DNA of 64,000 nucleotides from CAVOKN01 sp963696505 (GCA_963696505.1 CAVOKN010000011.1:124001-188000), one strand, 5' to 3'. Numbered from the stretch's first letter, positions 43,823 through 53,762 are shown. Program-made: numbers and translations. The notes: generated by a model not told the origin, from the sequence alone.

Positions 43823-46311
43823 ATGCGGATTGCGCTGCTCTCTTTTGCCTTCGGACTCGGCCTGGTCCAGTGGCTCGCCGGACTGCCTGAATGGCCCGTG
43901 CTTGCCGGCATTGCCGCTGCCGGCCTGGTGTCGGTGGCCGTGGCGGTATTGCTGCGCCAATCTGGTGGCCGGGTCTCCGATGACCCCCGCCCATGCCTGC
44001 GCTCAAACACCCACCCGCACGCGCGGGAGGCGGAGGGAGGGGGCGAACCCTGGCCGAAATCGCGCAACGGAGCAGCGCGTCGGCGCGTGGCCCTGAGCAT
44101 CGCTGCACTGGGCATAGCCGCGCTCGGCTTCGGCTACGCCGCGGCCCGCGGCCAGTTGCGCCTCGCCGACCATCTGCCGGAGCAGAACGAAGGGCGGGAC
44201 ATCGCGGTGGTCGGCGTGGTCAGCGGCCTGCCGCAGGATTTCGAACGCGGCCAGCGCTTCGATTTCGATGTCGAGTGGTCTGACGTGCAGGTTCCGCGGC
44301 GCATCTCGCTCGCCTGGTACCGGGCGCCGCAGGCCCTTGCGCCCGAGGGCGGCGACGAGGCTGGCGAAGCCGGGTCACCGCCTTCCCGGGCGGTGCGTGC
44401 CGGCGAGCGCTGGCGGCTGACTTTGCGGCTCAAGCGCCCCCACGGCAGCCTCAACCCCCACGGCTTCGACTACGAGGGCTGGCTGTTCGAGCGCGGGGTG
44501 CGTGCCACCGGCTACGTGCGGCCGCGTCCCGAGCCGCAGCGCCTCGATGCCTTCGTGCTGCGCCCGGGGACGCTGGTGGAGCGACTGCGCGAGCGCATCC
44601 GCGAGCGCTTCCGCGCCGCGCTGCCGGACCGCGACTATGCCGGCGTTCTGGTCGCGCTGGCGGTCGGCGACCAGCGCGCCATCGAGTCGGTGCAATGGCA
44701 GCTCTTCGCCCGCACCGGCACCACCCACTTGATGTCCATATCCGGTCTGCATGTGACGATGATCGCCGGCCTGCTCTACGCGCTCACCGCGGCCTTGTGG
44801 CGCCGCGTTCCGGCGCTGGCGCTACGGTTGCCGGCACAGCAGGCGGGCATCGCGGCGGGCTGGCTGGGCGCCTTTGCCTATACCTTGCTGTCCGGTTTCG
44901 GCGTTCCGTCGCAGCGCACGCTCTACATGCTGAGCGTGGTGGCTCTGGCGCTGTGGCTGCGCCGCACCACCGCGCCGGGCCGGGTGCTGCTGCTGGCGCT
45001 GACCGTGGTGCTGCTGATCGATCCCTGGGCGGTGATGGCGCCGGGCTTCTGGCTGTCCTTCGGCGCGGTGGCGCTGCTGTTCTTCGTCGCCGCGGGCGAC
45101 ATCCTGCACCGCCACTGGTTGCGCGCCTGGCTCAGGGCGCAGTGGGCGGTGACCCTCGGGCTGGTGCCGGCGCTGCTCGCGCTGTTCCAGCAGTTCTCGC
45201 TGGTGTCGCCGCTCGCCAATGCCGTCGCCATTCCGGTGGTGAGCCTGGTGGTGACCCCCATGGCATTGCTCGCGGCGCTGTTGCCGCTGGCGCCGCTGCT
45301 GCAAGCGGCCCACGGGATCGTGGCGGTACTGATGGTCTTTCTGGACGGGCTCGGTTCGCTGCCCGCGGCGGTCTGGCAGCAAGCGGCGCCGGCGCCCTGG
45401 GCGGTGGCGCTGGCGCTCGTCGGCTGCGCCTGGCTGCTGCTGCCTGCCGCGTTTCCCTCCCGCTGGGCCGGCGCGGTGCTGCTGCTGCCGCTGCTGGCCA
45501 CGCCGCCGCCGCGGCCGGCGCCCGGCGAGCTGCGGCTCACGGTGCTCGACGTGGGGCAGGGCCTCGCGGTGCATGCCCAGACCGCGGGCCACGACCTGAT
45601 CTTCGACACCGTCCCCAGTTCTCGGCCGAGGCCGACAGCGGCGAGCGCATCATCCTGCCCTACCTCAGGGCCCTGGGCGTGTCGCGCCTCGACGGTCTCG
45701 TCGTCAGCCACGCCGACCGCGACCACGCCGGCGGGGCCGCCAGCCTGCTCCAGGGGCTGGCTGTGGACTGGTTCGCCAGCTCGCTGCCGGATGCCGACCC
45801 GCTGCGCACGGCCCAGGTCGAACACCGACGCTGCGAGGCGGGCCAGTCCTGGGCGTGGGACGGCGTGCGCTTCGAACTGCTGCACCCGACGCAGGCCGAC
45901 TACGCCGCCCCGCCCGCGAAAAGCAACGAGCTGAGCTGCGTGCTGAAGCTGAGCGCGGCCGGCGGCAGCGTGCTACTGGGCGCGGACATCGACACGGCCA
46001 CCGAGGCGCGCCTGCTCGAACGCGGCGCCCCGGTGCGCGCCGACCACTTCGTCGTGCCGCACCACGGCAGCCGCAGTTCGTCTTCGCCCGATTTCGTCGC
46101 GGCGGTGGGCGCGCAGCATGCGATCGTCTCCGTGGGCTACCGCAGCCGCTTTGGCCACCCGCATCCCGACGTAATGGCGCGCTACGCGGCCAGCGGTGCG
46201 CGCATCCTGCGCACCGACCGCGATGGCGCCGTGACGCTGGAACTGACTCCCGCGGCGACGACGGTGCTGCGCGAACGCGAGCGTTCGAGACGCTACTGGC
46301 ATGCCCCGTAG
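43823..46311 (+). pseudogene. comEC: ComEC/Rec2 competence channel, frameshifted
   Basis: From ATG 43823 the protein would have about 829 residues: DUF4131-type N-terminus, the Competence membrane domain (HLMSISGLHVTMIAGLLYAL), then a metallo-beta-lactamase-like domain (LDVGQGLAV; SHADRDHAGGA; PHHGSRSSSS). One base is missing near 45611, where DLIFDT should continue GPQFSAEADSGERIILPYL. ComEC moves transforming single-stranded DNA across the inner membrane. Everything else is intact, so a sequence error or a recent mutation is likely. Confidence 0.85.
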
Positions 46312-46407
46312 GCTGCGCCGCGCGCACCAGCCGGACTGAACGCGGATGAAGGGGTGAGGCTCGAATGTTCTTGGCCGTGCCGCGGCCGTGCGTGTTGGCG
46401 GAGCGGT

Positions 46408-46582
46408 CAGGGCAATCGCATGAACGTCACAAGATCGTTCCCTCGCCCCGCTTGCGGGGAGAGGGCCAGGGTGAGGGGCGTTCTTGTCGCTAGATGTACG
46501 GTGCGGGCCATGCTCGACACCCCTCACCCCAGCCCTCTCCCCCGATTCCGGGGGAGAGGGAGTGATTCATGCGATTGCCCTG
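46408..46582. repeat. composite repeat block with 17-bp inverted borders
   Basis: CAGGGCAATCGCATGAA at 46408-46424 is perfectly inverted at 46566-46582. Between them lie one direct (46441-46480) and one inverted (46521-46563) member of the CCCTC...GAGGG hairpin family. The block fills most of the 340 bases between comEC and the next gene. It looks like a BIME-type assembly of REP elements. Confidence 0.7.
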
Positions 46583-46651
46583 GCGGAGCGGTGCGCGCCA
46601 CGGCTCGGCCGATGGATCGGTTAGACTCTGCGCCTCTTGCCCGGAGCCAAG

Positions 46652-47500
46652 ATGCGCCAGCACCACGTCCAATGTCTCGGTCCCCACGGCCTGCATCGCA
46701 TGGCCTACACGGAATGGGGCGATGCCGCCAATCCGCGGGTGCTGATGTGCGTGCATGGCCTGACGCGCAACGGGCGCGACTTCGACTTCCTCGCGGCAGC
46801 CCTGGCTTCGCATTACCGGGTGGTATGCCCGGACGTGGTGGGGCGCGGCCGCAGCGACCGCCTCAAGGTGGCCGACGACTACCATCTGCCGCTCTATGTG
46901 TCCGACATGGTGACGCTGATCGCCCGGCTCGGCGTGGAGCAGGTGCACTGGCTCGGCACCTCGATGGGCGGACTGATCGGCATGGCGCTGGCGGCGCACG
47001 AGAACACGCCGATCTCGCGCCTGGTGCTGAACGACGTCGGACCGCTGATTACCGCGGCGTCGATCCGGCGCATCGGCGAGTACGTCGGCCGGGCGCCCAC
47101 GTTCGCGTCGATCGACGAGGCCGAAGCCTACCTTCGCCTGGTGGCGGCGAGCTTCGGGCGGCTCACCGACGCCCAGTGGCGGCATCTCACGGTGCATGCC
47201 GTAAGCGCCAACGCCGACGGCCGCTACGAGATGGTGTATGACTCCGCCATTGGCGAGCCTTTCCGCAAGTCGATGGGGGAAGAGGACGTGTCGCTGTGGC
47301 CGCTCTACGACGCGCTGCGCTGCCCGACGCTGGTGATGCGCGGCGCCGAGTCGGATCTGCTGCGGCAGGACACGGCGCTGGAGATGACGACGCGCGGCCC
47401 GCGGGCGAGGCTGGTCGAGGTGCCGGGCGTGGGCCACGCGCCCATGCTGATGGATGACGAGCAGATAGGGGCGGTGAGCGAGTTCCTGATCGGGACCTGA
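46652..47500 (+). CDS. alpha/beta fold hydrolase
   Basis: 282 residues from ATG 46652 with GGAG upstream and a TAGACT -10-like box at 46622. It has CVHGLTRNGRDF, CPDVVGRGRS, the nucleophile elbow LGTSMGGLIGM, an acid in GAESDLL and His in GVGHAPMLMD. It is a cytoplasmic serine hydrolase. Similar proteins are often annotated as lactonases or haloperoxidase-like, but substrate cannot be fixed. Confidence 0.88.
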   Translation: MRQHHVQCLGPHGLHRMAYTEWGDAANPRVLMCVHGLTRNGRDFDFLAAALASHYRVVCPDVVGRGRSDRLKVADDYHLPLYVSDMVTLIARLGVEQVHWLGTSMGGLIGMALAAHENTPISRLVLNDVGPLITAASIRRIGEYVGRAPTFASIDEAEAYLRLVAASFGRLTDAQWRHLTVHAVSANADGRYEMVYDSAIGEPFRKSMGEEDVSLWPLYDALRCPTLVMRGAESDLLRQDTALEMTTRGPRARLVEVPGVGHAPMLMDDEQIGAVSEFLIGT

Positions 47501-47526
47501 CCCGCAGCCATGACGACGAGGAAGCC

Positions 47527-48712
47527 ATGAGCCGTCACGACGACAGAAGAAGAATCTTCCTCAAGGCAGCGGCCGCGGCGGCGTGGTCCGCGCTGCCGCT
47601 GCGTTCGGTGCTGGCGCAGGGCGCGAAGATCCGCATCGGCCTGATGCTGCCCTATACGGGCACCTACGCCCAACTCGGCTCGGCGATCGAGAACGGCTTC
47701 CGCCTCGCGCTCCAGGAGCGCGACGGGCGCCTCGGCGGACGCGAGGTCGAGTTCTTCAAGGTGGACGACGAATCCGACCCGGCCAAGGCGCCGGAAAATG
47801 CCAGTCGGCTGGTGAGCCGTGACAAGGTGGACGTTCTGGTAGGCACGGTCCATTCCGGGGTCGCCCTGGGGATGAGCAAGGTGGCGCGGGAGGCGGGGCT
47901 GATCACCGTCGTGCCCAACGCCGGGGCGGACGCGCTTACCGGCCCGCTGTGCGCTCCCAACATCTTCCGCGCCAGCTTTTCCAACTGGCAGACCATCTAC
48001 CCCCTGGGCAAGGTGGTGGCGTCGCGCGGGTTGAAGAGGGCAGTGTTCATCACCTGGAAGTACGCCGCCGGCGAGGAGATGATCGCCGCCTTCCGCCAGG
48101 GCTATGAAGAGTCGGGCGGAAAGCTGATCAAGGAACTGACGCTGCCCTTCCCGAACGTCGAGTTCCAGGCGCTGCTGACCGAGATCGCGTCGGTCAAACC
48201 GGATGCCGTGGCCTGTTTCTTCTCCGGCGGCGGGGCGGTCAAGTTCATGAAGGACTACGCCGCCGCCGGCCTCAAGGGCAAGATTCCGCTGTTCTCCAAC
48301 TTCCTCACCGAGGGCACGGCTGGAGGCCGCCGGCGAGGCGGCGCAGGGCATCGAGTCTACCCTGCACTATGGCGACGGCATCGAGACGGCGCGCAACCGG
48401 GCCTTCCGCCTTGCCTATGCCAGGACCTACAAGCTCCAGCCCGACGCTTTTGCGGTGCAGGGCTACGACGCCGCGCTGCTGCTCGCGGCGGGCGCCGATG
48501 CCGTGAAGGGCGACGTCGCCCAGCGCGCGGCGATGATCAGGGCCATGGAGACGGCGAAGATCGACAGCCCGCGTGGCGCCTTCACCATGTCCCGCGCCCA
48601 CAACCCGGTGATGGACATCTACCTGCGCAAGGTGGTGGGCGCCGAGAACCGGGTGATCGGCGTGGCGCACAAGGCGCTGGCAGACCCGGCCCGCGGCTGC
48701 AGGCTGGTTTGA
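47527..48712 (+). pseudogene. LivK-type periplasmic substrate-binding protein, frameshifted
   Basis: The N-terminus DRRRIFLKAAAAAAW is a twin-arginine-like signal peptide. A periplasmic binding fold follows (IRIGLMLPYTGTYAQLG, VDVLVGTVHSGVALGMSKVA). One extra base near 48318 separates LFSNFLTEGT from LEAAGEAAQGIESTLHYGDG in the next frame. Repaired, the protein has 394 residues. It would bind an amino acid or aromatic acid for the permease encoded 58 bases downstream. The rest of the transporter is absent. Confidence 0.8.
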
Positions 48713-48770
48713 GACCGGATCGTCCGCACGCGGCGTCGCACCAGTCGGCGGACGGCATCGCGCGCTTGCC

Positions 48771-49637
48771 ATGGACTTTGTGTTCTTCCTGATCCAGTTG
48801 CTCAACGGCCTGCAATACGGCCTGCTGCTGTTCCTGGTGGCGAGCGGCCTGACCCTGATCTTCGGCATCATGGGCGTGATCAACCTCGCCCACGGCAGCC
48901 TCTACATGCTGGGGGCGTATCTCGCGTTCGCCTTGACCTCGGCCACCGGCAGCCTGTTCCTGGCGATCCTGCTCGGCGTTCCCATCGCCGTCCTGCTGGG
49001 ACTGACTCTGGAGCGGCTGCTGTTCCGCCATCTCTACGAACGCGACCATCTCTACCAGGTGCTGCTCACCTACGGCCTGATCCTGGTGTTCGAGGAAGGG
49101 CGCAGCCTGCTGTGGGGCGACGACGTCCATTCCGTGGCGGTGCCCGCGATTCTGGCCGCCTCGATCCCGCTGACCGACACGCTGAGTTATCCGGTGTATC
49201 GGCTGGCGATGTCGGGGGTCTGCCTCGCGGTCGCCCTCGGCCTGTGGTGGCTGATCCAGCGCACCCGGCTGGGCATGGCAATCCGCGCCGGCAGCCACGA
49301 CCGGGAAATGGTTCAGGCCCTGGGCATCGACATTCGTCGGGTCTACCTGCTGGTGTTCGCGCTCGGGGTGGCACTGGCGATGCTGGCGGGCATGCTTGCC
49401 GCGCCCCTGTCCTCGGTGTTTCCCAACATGGGGGCTCAGGTGCTGATCCTGTGCTTCGTCGTGGTGGTGATCGGCGGACTGGGTTCGGTCTGGGGCGCGC
49501 TGGTCGCGGCGCTGCTGATCGGCATGGCCGACACCTTCGGCAAGGTGTGGCTGCCCGAGGCGGCGGGGGCGCTGGTCTACGGACTCATGGCGCTGGTGCT
49601 GCTGTGGCGGCCCGAAGGGCTGTTCCGCCGCGGGTGA
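48771..49637 (+). CDS. LivH-type branched-chain amino acid ABC permease
   Basis: 288 residues, about eight hydrophobic helices. LNGLQYGLLLFLVASGLTLIFGIMGVINLAHGSLYMLGAY is the LivH family N-terminus (shown as two adjoining pieces), and FVVVVIGGLGSVWGAL the conserved C-terminal loop. It would form the membrane channel with a LivM partner and LivF/LivG ATPases, none of which is nearby. The next gene is on the opposite strand, so the operon ends here. Confidence 0.9.
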   Translation: MDFVFFLIQLLNGLQYGLLLFLVASGLTLIFGIMGVINLAHGSLYMLGAYLAFALTSATGSLFLAILLGVPIAVLLGLTLERLLFRHLYERDHLYQVLLTYGLILVFEEGRSLLWGDDVHSVAVPAILAASIPLTDTLSYPVYRLAMSGVCLAVALGLWWLIQRTRLGMAIRAGSHDREMVQALGIDIRRVYLLVFALGVALAMLAGMLAAPLSSVFPNMGAQVLILCFVVVVIGGLGSVWGALVAALLIGMADTFGKVWLPEAAGALVYGLMALVLLWRPEGLFRRG

Positions 49638-49655
49638 GCAGAGGGTAGGCCGGCC

Positions 49656-50333
49656 CTAATCGCCGCCGCAGCCGCCTCCACCGCCATCGCCCCCGTCTCC
49701 GGAGCCGTCGCCCGAACCGCCGTCGCCGAAGCCGTCGGTGCCGCCGTCGAAGCTGTCGCTGGAGAAGTCGCCGCCGCAGTGCGCGCTGCCGTCCCCGTTG
49801 CGCCGCAGCGCGCTGCAATCGGCGGTGTAGCGGAAGCCGTCGGCGATGCCGAGTTTCGCGTCCAGGGCGAACAGCAGGGGCAGCCGGGTGGGCTTGCGCG
49901 GATCGATGTTCTCCTCGCGGCAGGCGTGCCACCACACCCGCCGCAGTCCCTCGTTGTTGCGACGCTCGGCGCCGAGCACGACGGCGGGCGTATGGTGCAG
50001 CATGCCGCCGAACGCCTTGCGGCAGAAGACCTGGTAATGCCGCGTGTAGAGGATGAACTCGTGCCACAGGTCGTCGGCGACCTGGGAAGGCATGGAGACG
50101 AAGCGGCGCCCGCCCTGGAGATAGGCGAGGAAGAATTGCCGCAGGCCGCGCGAGGCCAGTTGCCGATCCTTGAAAGACAGTTCCGGACGGCGCTGGCCCA
50201 GCCGTTCCAGGAGCCCCGCTGGGAATGGGTAGCTGCGGATGAACTGCGCACGCGCCAACCGGCGCCAGCTGGACCAGACGATCCACAGCGCGAAGGCGAG
50301 CACGGCGGCGACGGCGGCGAAGGGCGCGGACAT
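49656..50333 (-). CDS. glycine-rich-tailed membrane protein (GRDP/DUF1399-like)
   Basis: 225 residues. An N-terminal membrane helix (AAVAAVLAFALWIVW) precedes a globular region with VADDLWHEFILYTRHYQVFC, a pattern I associate with the glycine-rich-domain-containing family, which carries a conserved Trp-His. The last 40 residues are low-complexity Gly/Asp/Ser ending GGGGGCGGD. The base composition there is a run of GGC/GAC codons. Function unknown. Convergent with the LivH-type gene. Confidence 0.7.
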   Translation of the reverse strand: MSAPFAAVAAVLAFALWIVWSSWRRLARAQFIRSYPFPAGLLERLGQRRPELSFKDRQLASRGLRQFFLAYLQGGRRFVSMPSQVADDLWHEFILYTRHYQVFCRKAFGGMLHHTPAVVLGAERRNNEGLRRVWWHACREENIDPRKPTRLPLLFALDAKLGIADGFRYTADCSALRRNGDGSAHCGGDFSSDSFDGGTDGFGDGGSGDGSGDGGDGGGGGCGGD

Positions 50334-50428
50334 GTCGGAAGGATGGTCGTCGGAACGAAAGTCAGAGTCTAGCGTACGGTGTTTGCTCCCATCGCCGCAC
50401 GGATGGGGTGTTCCGGGCGGCCCGCCGC

Positions 50429-50446
50429 CTGTCATGGGACTGTCAC
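50429..50446 (+). promoter_or_regulatory. glpQ: PHO box upstream of glpQ
   Basis: CTGTCAT-GGGA-CTGTCAC: both seven-base halves match the PhoB consensus and the four-base spacer is correct. TATGTT follows at ten bases, the spacing at which a PHO box replaces the -35. This predicts activation under phosphate limitation. Confidence 0.8.
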
Positions 50447-50495
50447 CCCTGCTGGCTATGTTGTCGCCTCCCCAACAACCCGGGACAGACCGACC

Positions 50496-51695
50496 ATGCC
50501 CTCCATTCACCTGTTTGCCGGCGTGCTCGCCGCGGCGCTGATCGCGGCGCCGGCCGCGCCGACCCTGGCCGGCGAGCGCGAAGCCGGCGAGCGCCAGCCC
50601 ATCGTCATCGGCCACCGCGGCGCCAGCGGCTACCTGCCCGAGCACACCCTCGAAGCCTACGCGCTGGCGATCGAGATGGGCGCCGACTATATCGAGCCTG
50701 ACCTGGTGGCCACGAAGGACGGCCACCTTATCGCGCGCCACGAACCCATGCTGGGAGGCACCACAAACGTAGCCGAGCTGGCGCAGTTCTCCTCGCGCAA
50801 GGCGACGAAGATCGTCGATGGCGTGGCCGAGGAGAACTACTTCGCCTCCGACTTCACTCTGGCCGAGATCAAGACGCTGCGCGCCAAACAATCCCGCGCC
50901 GGGCGCCCGACCCAGTTCGACGGCCTGTTCGATGTTCCGACCTTCGACGAGGTGATCGAGCTGGTGAAGCGCAAGTCGCGCGAAAAAGGTCGCACCATCG
51001 GCATCTATCCCGAGACCAAGCACCCGACCTTCCACGATGGACTCGGGCTGTCGCTGGAGGAGCCTCTGGTGGCAGCCCTCCGGCGCGCCGGCTGGAACCG
51101 CAAGGACGCGCCGGTGTTCATCCAGTCCTTCGAGCAGTCCAACCTCAAGCAGTTGCGGCGCATGACGCCGGTGCGGCTGGTGCAGCTCGTGGACGCCAAC
51201 GATGCACTGCCCGACGGCAGCATGGACTTCACGCCGCCCTTCGACCGGCCGTACGACTGGACCGTGTCGGGCGATCCCAGGCTGCTGGCACGCACCTTCG
51301 GCTACTTCGTCACCCCGGCCGGTCTGAAGGAGATCGCTACTTATGCCGATGGCGTGGGGCCGTGGAAGCGCTACCTGGTGCGGCTGGCGAACGGCGAGAA
51401 AAAGGTGTTCCCGGAGATCGTGCAGAACGCCCACAAGGCGGGGCTGATGATCCACACCTGGACCTTCCGCAGCGAGCAGGGCCAGTTGCTGCCCCAGTAT
51501 GCAGGCAATCCGCTCAACGAGTACTTCGAGTTCTACGGGCTGGACATCGACGGCGTGTTCTCCGACTTTCCCGACACCGCGGTCGCGGCCCGCACCCTGC
51601 ACCAGATCGCCGCCGACCCGAAGCTGGCGGAATGCCTCACCGGCGAGCGTGGCGGACCGAAGCGCGGCCGTCCCGACTGCCCCGACGAGAACTGA
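50496..51695 (+). CDS. glpQ: glycerophosphodiester phosphodiesterase, periplasmic type
   Basis: 399 residues with a signal peptide (about 1-25, ending LAGE). The catalytic GDPD motif is GHRGASGYLPEHT with the general acid/base His, then IEPDLV, the metal ligands around HEP, and PETKHP. It hydrolyses periplasmic glycerophosphodiesters to glycerol-3-phosphate. A PHO box and a matching -10 lie upstream, fitting a role in phosphate scavenging next to the phosphonate genes. Confidence 0.95.
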   Translation: MPSIHLFAGVLAAALIAAPAAPTLAGEREAGERQPIVIGHRGASGYLPEHTLEAYALAIEMGADYIEPDLVATKDGHLIARHEPMLGGTTNVAELAQFSSRKATKIVDGVAEENYFASDFTLAEIKTLRAKQSRAGRPTQFDGLFDVPTFDEVIELVKRKSREKGRTIGIYPETKHPTFHDGLGLSLEEPLVAALRRAGWNRKDAPVFIQSFEQSNLKQLRRMTPVRLVQLVDANDALPDGSMDFTPPFDRPYDWTVSGDPRLLARTFGYFVTPAGLKEIATYADGVGPWKRYLVRLANGEKKVFPEIVQNAHKAGLMIHTWTFRSEQGQLLPQYAGNPLNEYFEFYGLDIDGVFSDFPDTAVAARTLHQIAADPKLAECLTGERGGPKRGRPDCPDEN

Positions 51696-51704
51696 TCCGC
51701 GTTA

Positions 51705-51729
51705 CCGGGTGCCGCGCGGCGGCACCCGG
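51705..51729. terminator. bidirectional hairpin between glpQ and the HD gene
   Basis: CCGGGTGCCGC and GCGGCACCCGG pair perfectly around a three-base loop, right after the glpQ stop and before the convergent gene's end. There is no T-run, so it may act as an mRNA stabiliser or a weak terminator for both strands. Confidence 0.4.
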
Positions 51730-51780
51730 CCACGACACGTACTCCAAGTGATCGGCGGGCCCGCCGGCCTGGCTCGCGGT

Positions 51781-52428
51781 TCAGACGAGGCAGCCCTGCG
51801 CCAGCTTCTGAAAACGGCCCACTGCACCGGACTTGAGCGGTTCGGCGTTGGCGCGGTCGTCCCAGCGCCGCAGCAGAATGGCTTCGCGCGCGTGGGCACC
51901 ACGCAGAAAGGCTTCGATCTCATCCTGCGACATCGGACCGCCATTGCGTTCCAGGCTGGTCCGGGCACTGCGGTGCAGTCGGTCCAGGTAGCCCGGCTCG
52001 ACGGCACAGAGGTAGCGCTTCGCTTCGGCATGCAGGCGTACCGGTTCCGTGATGCCCGGTCCGAACCACAAGCTCAGGAAGGCGGCGCCGATCATGGCAT
52101 GGCGATCGCGTCCGACGGGGGCGCTGGCGACACAGAAATCCTCCAGCAGCAGATGTCCGATGTCGTGCAACAGGCTTGCGGTGATCAGTTCGGCCTCGGC
52201 ACCGGCCTGCTGTGCCAGCGCGGCGCAGCGCAGCGCATGGTCGAGGGCGCTGATCCCGGGCGCAACCATCTCCCGGCTGCCTTGATCGACGACCAGGCGC
52301 CAGAGCGCGCTCAGGTCGCGCGCCGCATCGGCGGCTGCCCAGCGGGCGGGCACGTCGCGCCGTGCCACCGGCAGGGTTTTCTTCAGTCCGGAGCTTGCGC
52401 CGCGGTCGCGGTGGGGCGCACTGGTCAT
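51781..52428 (-). CDS. HD-domain protein of phosphonate operons (second paralogue)
   Basis: 215 residues, paralogous to the product at 60261 (shared WFGP..TEPVRLH, AKRYLC, EPGYL, GGPMS.DE). All six ligands of a diiron HD-oxygenase site are present: His64, His88-Asp89, His110, His133 and Asp190. An N-terminal extension of about 35 residues is not in the paralogue. The Tyr-x-Glu pair that precedes the first His in the paralogue is Val-x-Pro here, so the substrate pocket probably differs. It is last in the minus-strand phosphonate run. Related proteins (PhnZ, TmpB) cleave C-P bonds oxidatively. Confidence 0.8.
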   Translation of the reverse strand: MTSAPHRDRGASSGLKKTLPVARRDVPARWAAADAARDLSALWRLVVDQGSREMVAPGISALDHALRCAALAQQAGAEAELITASLLHDIGHLLLEDFCVASAPVGRDRHAMIGAAFLSLWFGPGITEPVRLHAEAKRYLCAVEPGYLDRLHRSARTSLERNGGPMSQDEIEAFLRGAHAREAILLRRWDDRANAEPLKSGAVGRFQKLAQGCLV

Positions 52429-52497
52429 GTGAAATGCATATCTGTCTGCGAACTGAATACGCGAGTCTAGGACGCGGACGTTACGGCTTCGTTTCAG

Positions 52498-53730
52498 TCA
52501 GCCGCTGCACTTCGCCGCCCGGGCGGCGATGCAGCGCTCGGCCCACTGCGCCGACCAGGGGTCGAAAATGCCGAATCGATCCGGTGCGAATCTGCCCGCC
52601 AGGTCGGTGTCCGCACAGCCCTCCGCGAGGTTCACAGCGACCCGCGCCAGTCCGGCCGACACCGCGATACCGGCGCCGTTGCAAGCTCCCAGCACCATCA
52701 GGTTGGTCCACGGCGGAATCCCTCCCACGGCGAACTCGCCGTCCGGCGAATAGCCCGAGGGACCGGCGATGTGATGCCGCAGCCCCAGTTCGAGCAGGCG
52801 CGGCGCGTAGCGTTGCAGCAGCTCGAAACGGGCCTCCAGCGCAGCAAATCCGTCGTCCTCGCCGAAGGCGAAGCCGGCGAGGTCCACCGGCAGTTGGCGC
52901 GGGTCTGCCGTCGCGCCGCGCGACTCGCGCAGGCCGAACAGGATCGACCCAAGCTCGGGCCGGCTGTACAGGCGCAGGTCCGGAGCTAATACCATGGGCA
53001 TGTTCTCCGGCGCCAGCGGCGAAGGTTCGGTGATCCAGTACCGGGAGCGCACCGGCGCGTAGGGCACGGCACAACCGAGCGGCGCGAGCAATGCGTTGGT
53101 CCAGGCGCCGGCGGCGACCCACACACGCTCCGGAACCCAAGCATCGTCACCGACGCGCACCCGCACCCGCTCGCCGTCGGCGTCGGCGTCGATTCGTGCC
53201 GCGCTGCCCCATTGGAAGCGTACCCCGCGGTGCCGCGCGCTGGCGGCGTAGGCGCTGGCGAGGAGGCAGGGATCAGTGTAGGCCTCGTCCGGGAACCACA
53301 GTCCCTGCGCGAAGGCAGAGCAGGCCAGCCAGGGCAGCCTGTCGGCGAAATAGACGGGGGCTTCGACCAGACTGTTGACACCATGCAGCGCCGCCGTGGC
53401 CTGGTGGTCGGCCAGGGTGGCGCGGGCGGCGTCGCTCGCCGCGACGTGCAGGGCACCGCAGCGGTGCAGTGGCACTTCGAAGCCCTCAGCACGCAGATCC
53501 TCGATCGCCGCCAGCGTGCGCTGCACCAGCGGCACCCAGTGGGTTCTGCGCCAGGGCCGCGCCAGCGAAATCAGGGCGGCGGCGCGGGCGGTCGCCTGGG
53601 AGGCCAGCGGATTCGGGTCCACCACCAGTATGTCGTTGGGGTCGGCAACGCGCTGCGCCAGTTCCCGCGCCAGGGCGCTGCCGAGGATGCCGGCCCCGAC
53701 GATGACCTGCGTGGCGCGGGGCATACGCAT
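52498..53730 (-). CDS. FAD-dependent oxidoreductase (DAO family)
   Basis: 410 residues. The N-terminal dinucleotide motif is VIVGAGILGSALARELA. A DAO fold follows with an FAD-binding end (GACNGAGIAVSAGLARVAV). Family members oxidise amines such as glycine, sarcosine or other N-alkyl amino acids. Located between phnW and an HD oxygenase gene, it likely acts on an N-substituted or free aminophosphonate. FAD enzymes in such operons have been reported to act on N-methylated 2-aminoethylphosphonate, but assigning that here is inference. Confidence 0.85.
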   Translation of the reverse strand: MRMPRATQVIVGAGILGSALARELAQRVADPNDILVVDPNPLASQATARAAALISLARPWRRTHWVPLVQRTLAAIEDLRAEGFEVPLHRCGALHVAASDAARATLADHQATAALHGVNSLVEAPVYFADRLPWLACSAFAQGLWFPDEAYTDPCLLASAYAASARHRGVRFQWGSAARIDADADGERVRVRVGDDAWVPERVWVAAGAWTNALLAPLGCAVPYAPVRSRYWITEPSPLAPENMPMVLAPDLRLYSRPELGSILFGLRESRGATADPRQLPVDLAGFAFGEDDGFAALEARFELLQRYAPRLLELGLRHHIAGPSGYSPDGEFAVGGIPPWTNLMVLGACNGAGIAVSAGLARVAVNLAEGCADTDLAGRFAPDRFGIFDPWSAQWAERCIAARAAKCSG

Positions 53731-53762
53731 CGCCGGCCTTGGCGTGGTGCGCGGGCGCCGCC

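Noticed and set aside
52429..52497. CTGTCTGCGAACTGAATA as a PHO box before the second HD gene
   Set aside because: Only about nine of the 14 key bases match, and its orientation points away from the gene.
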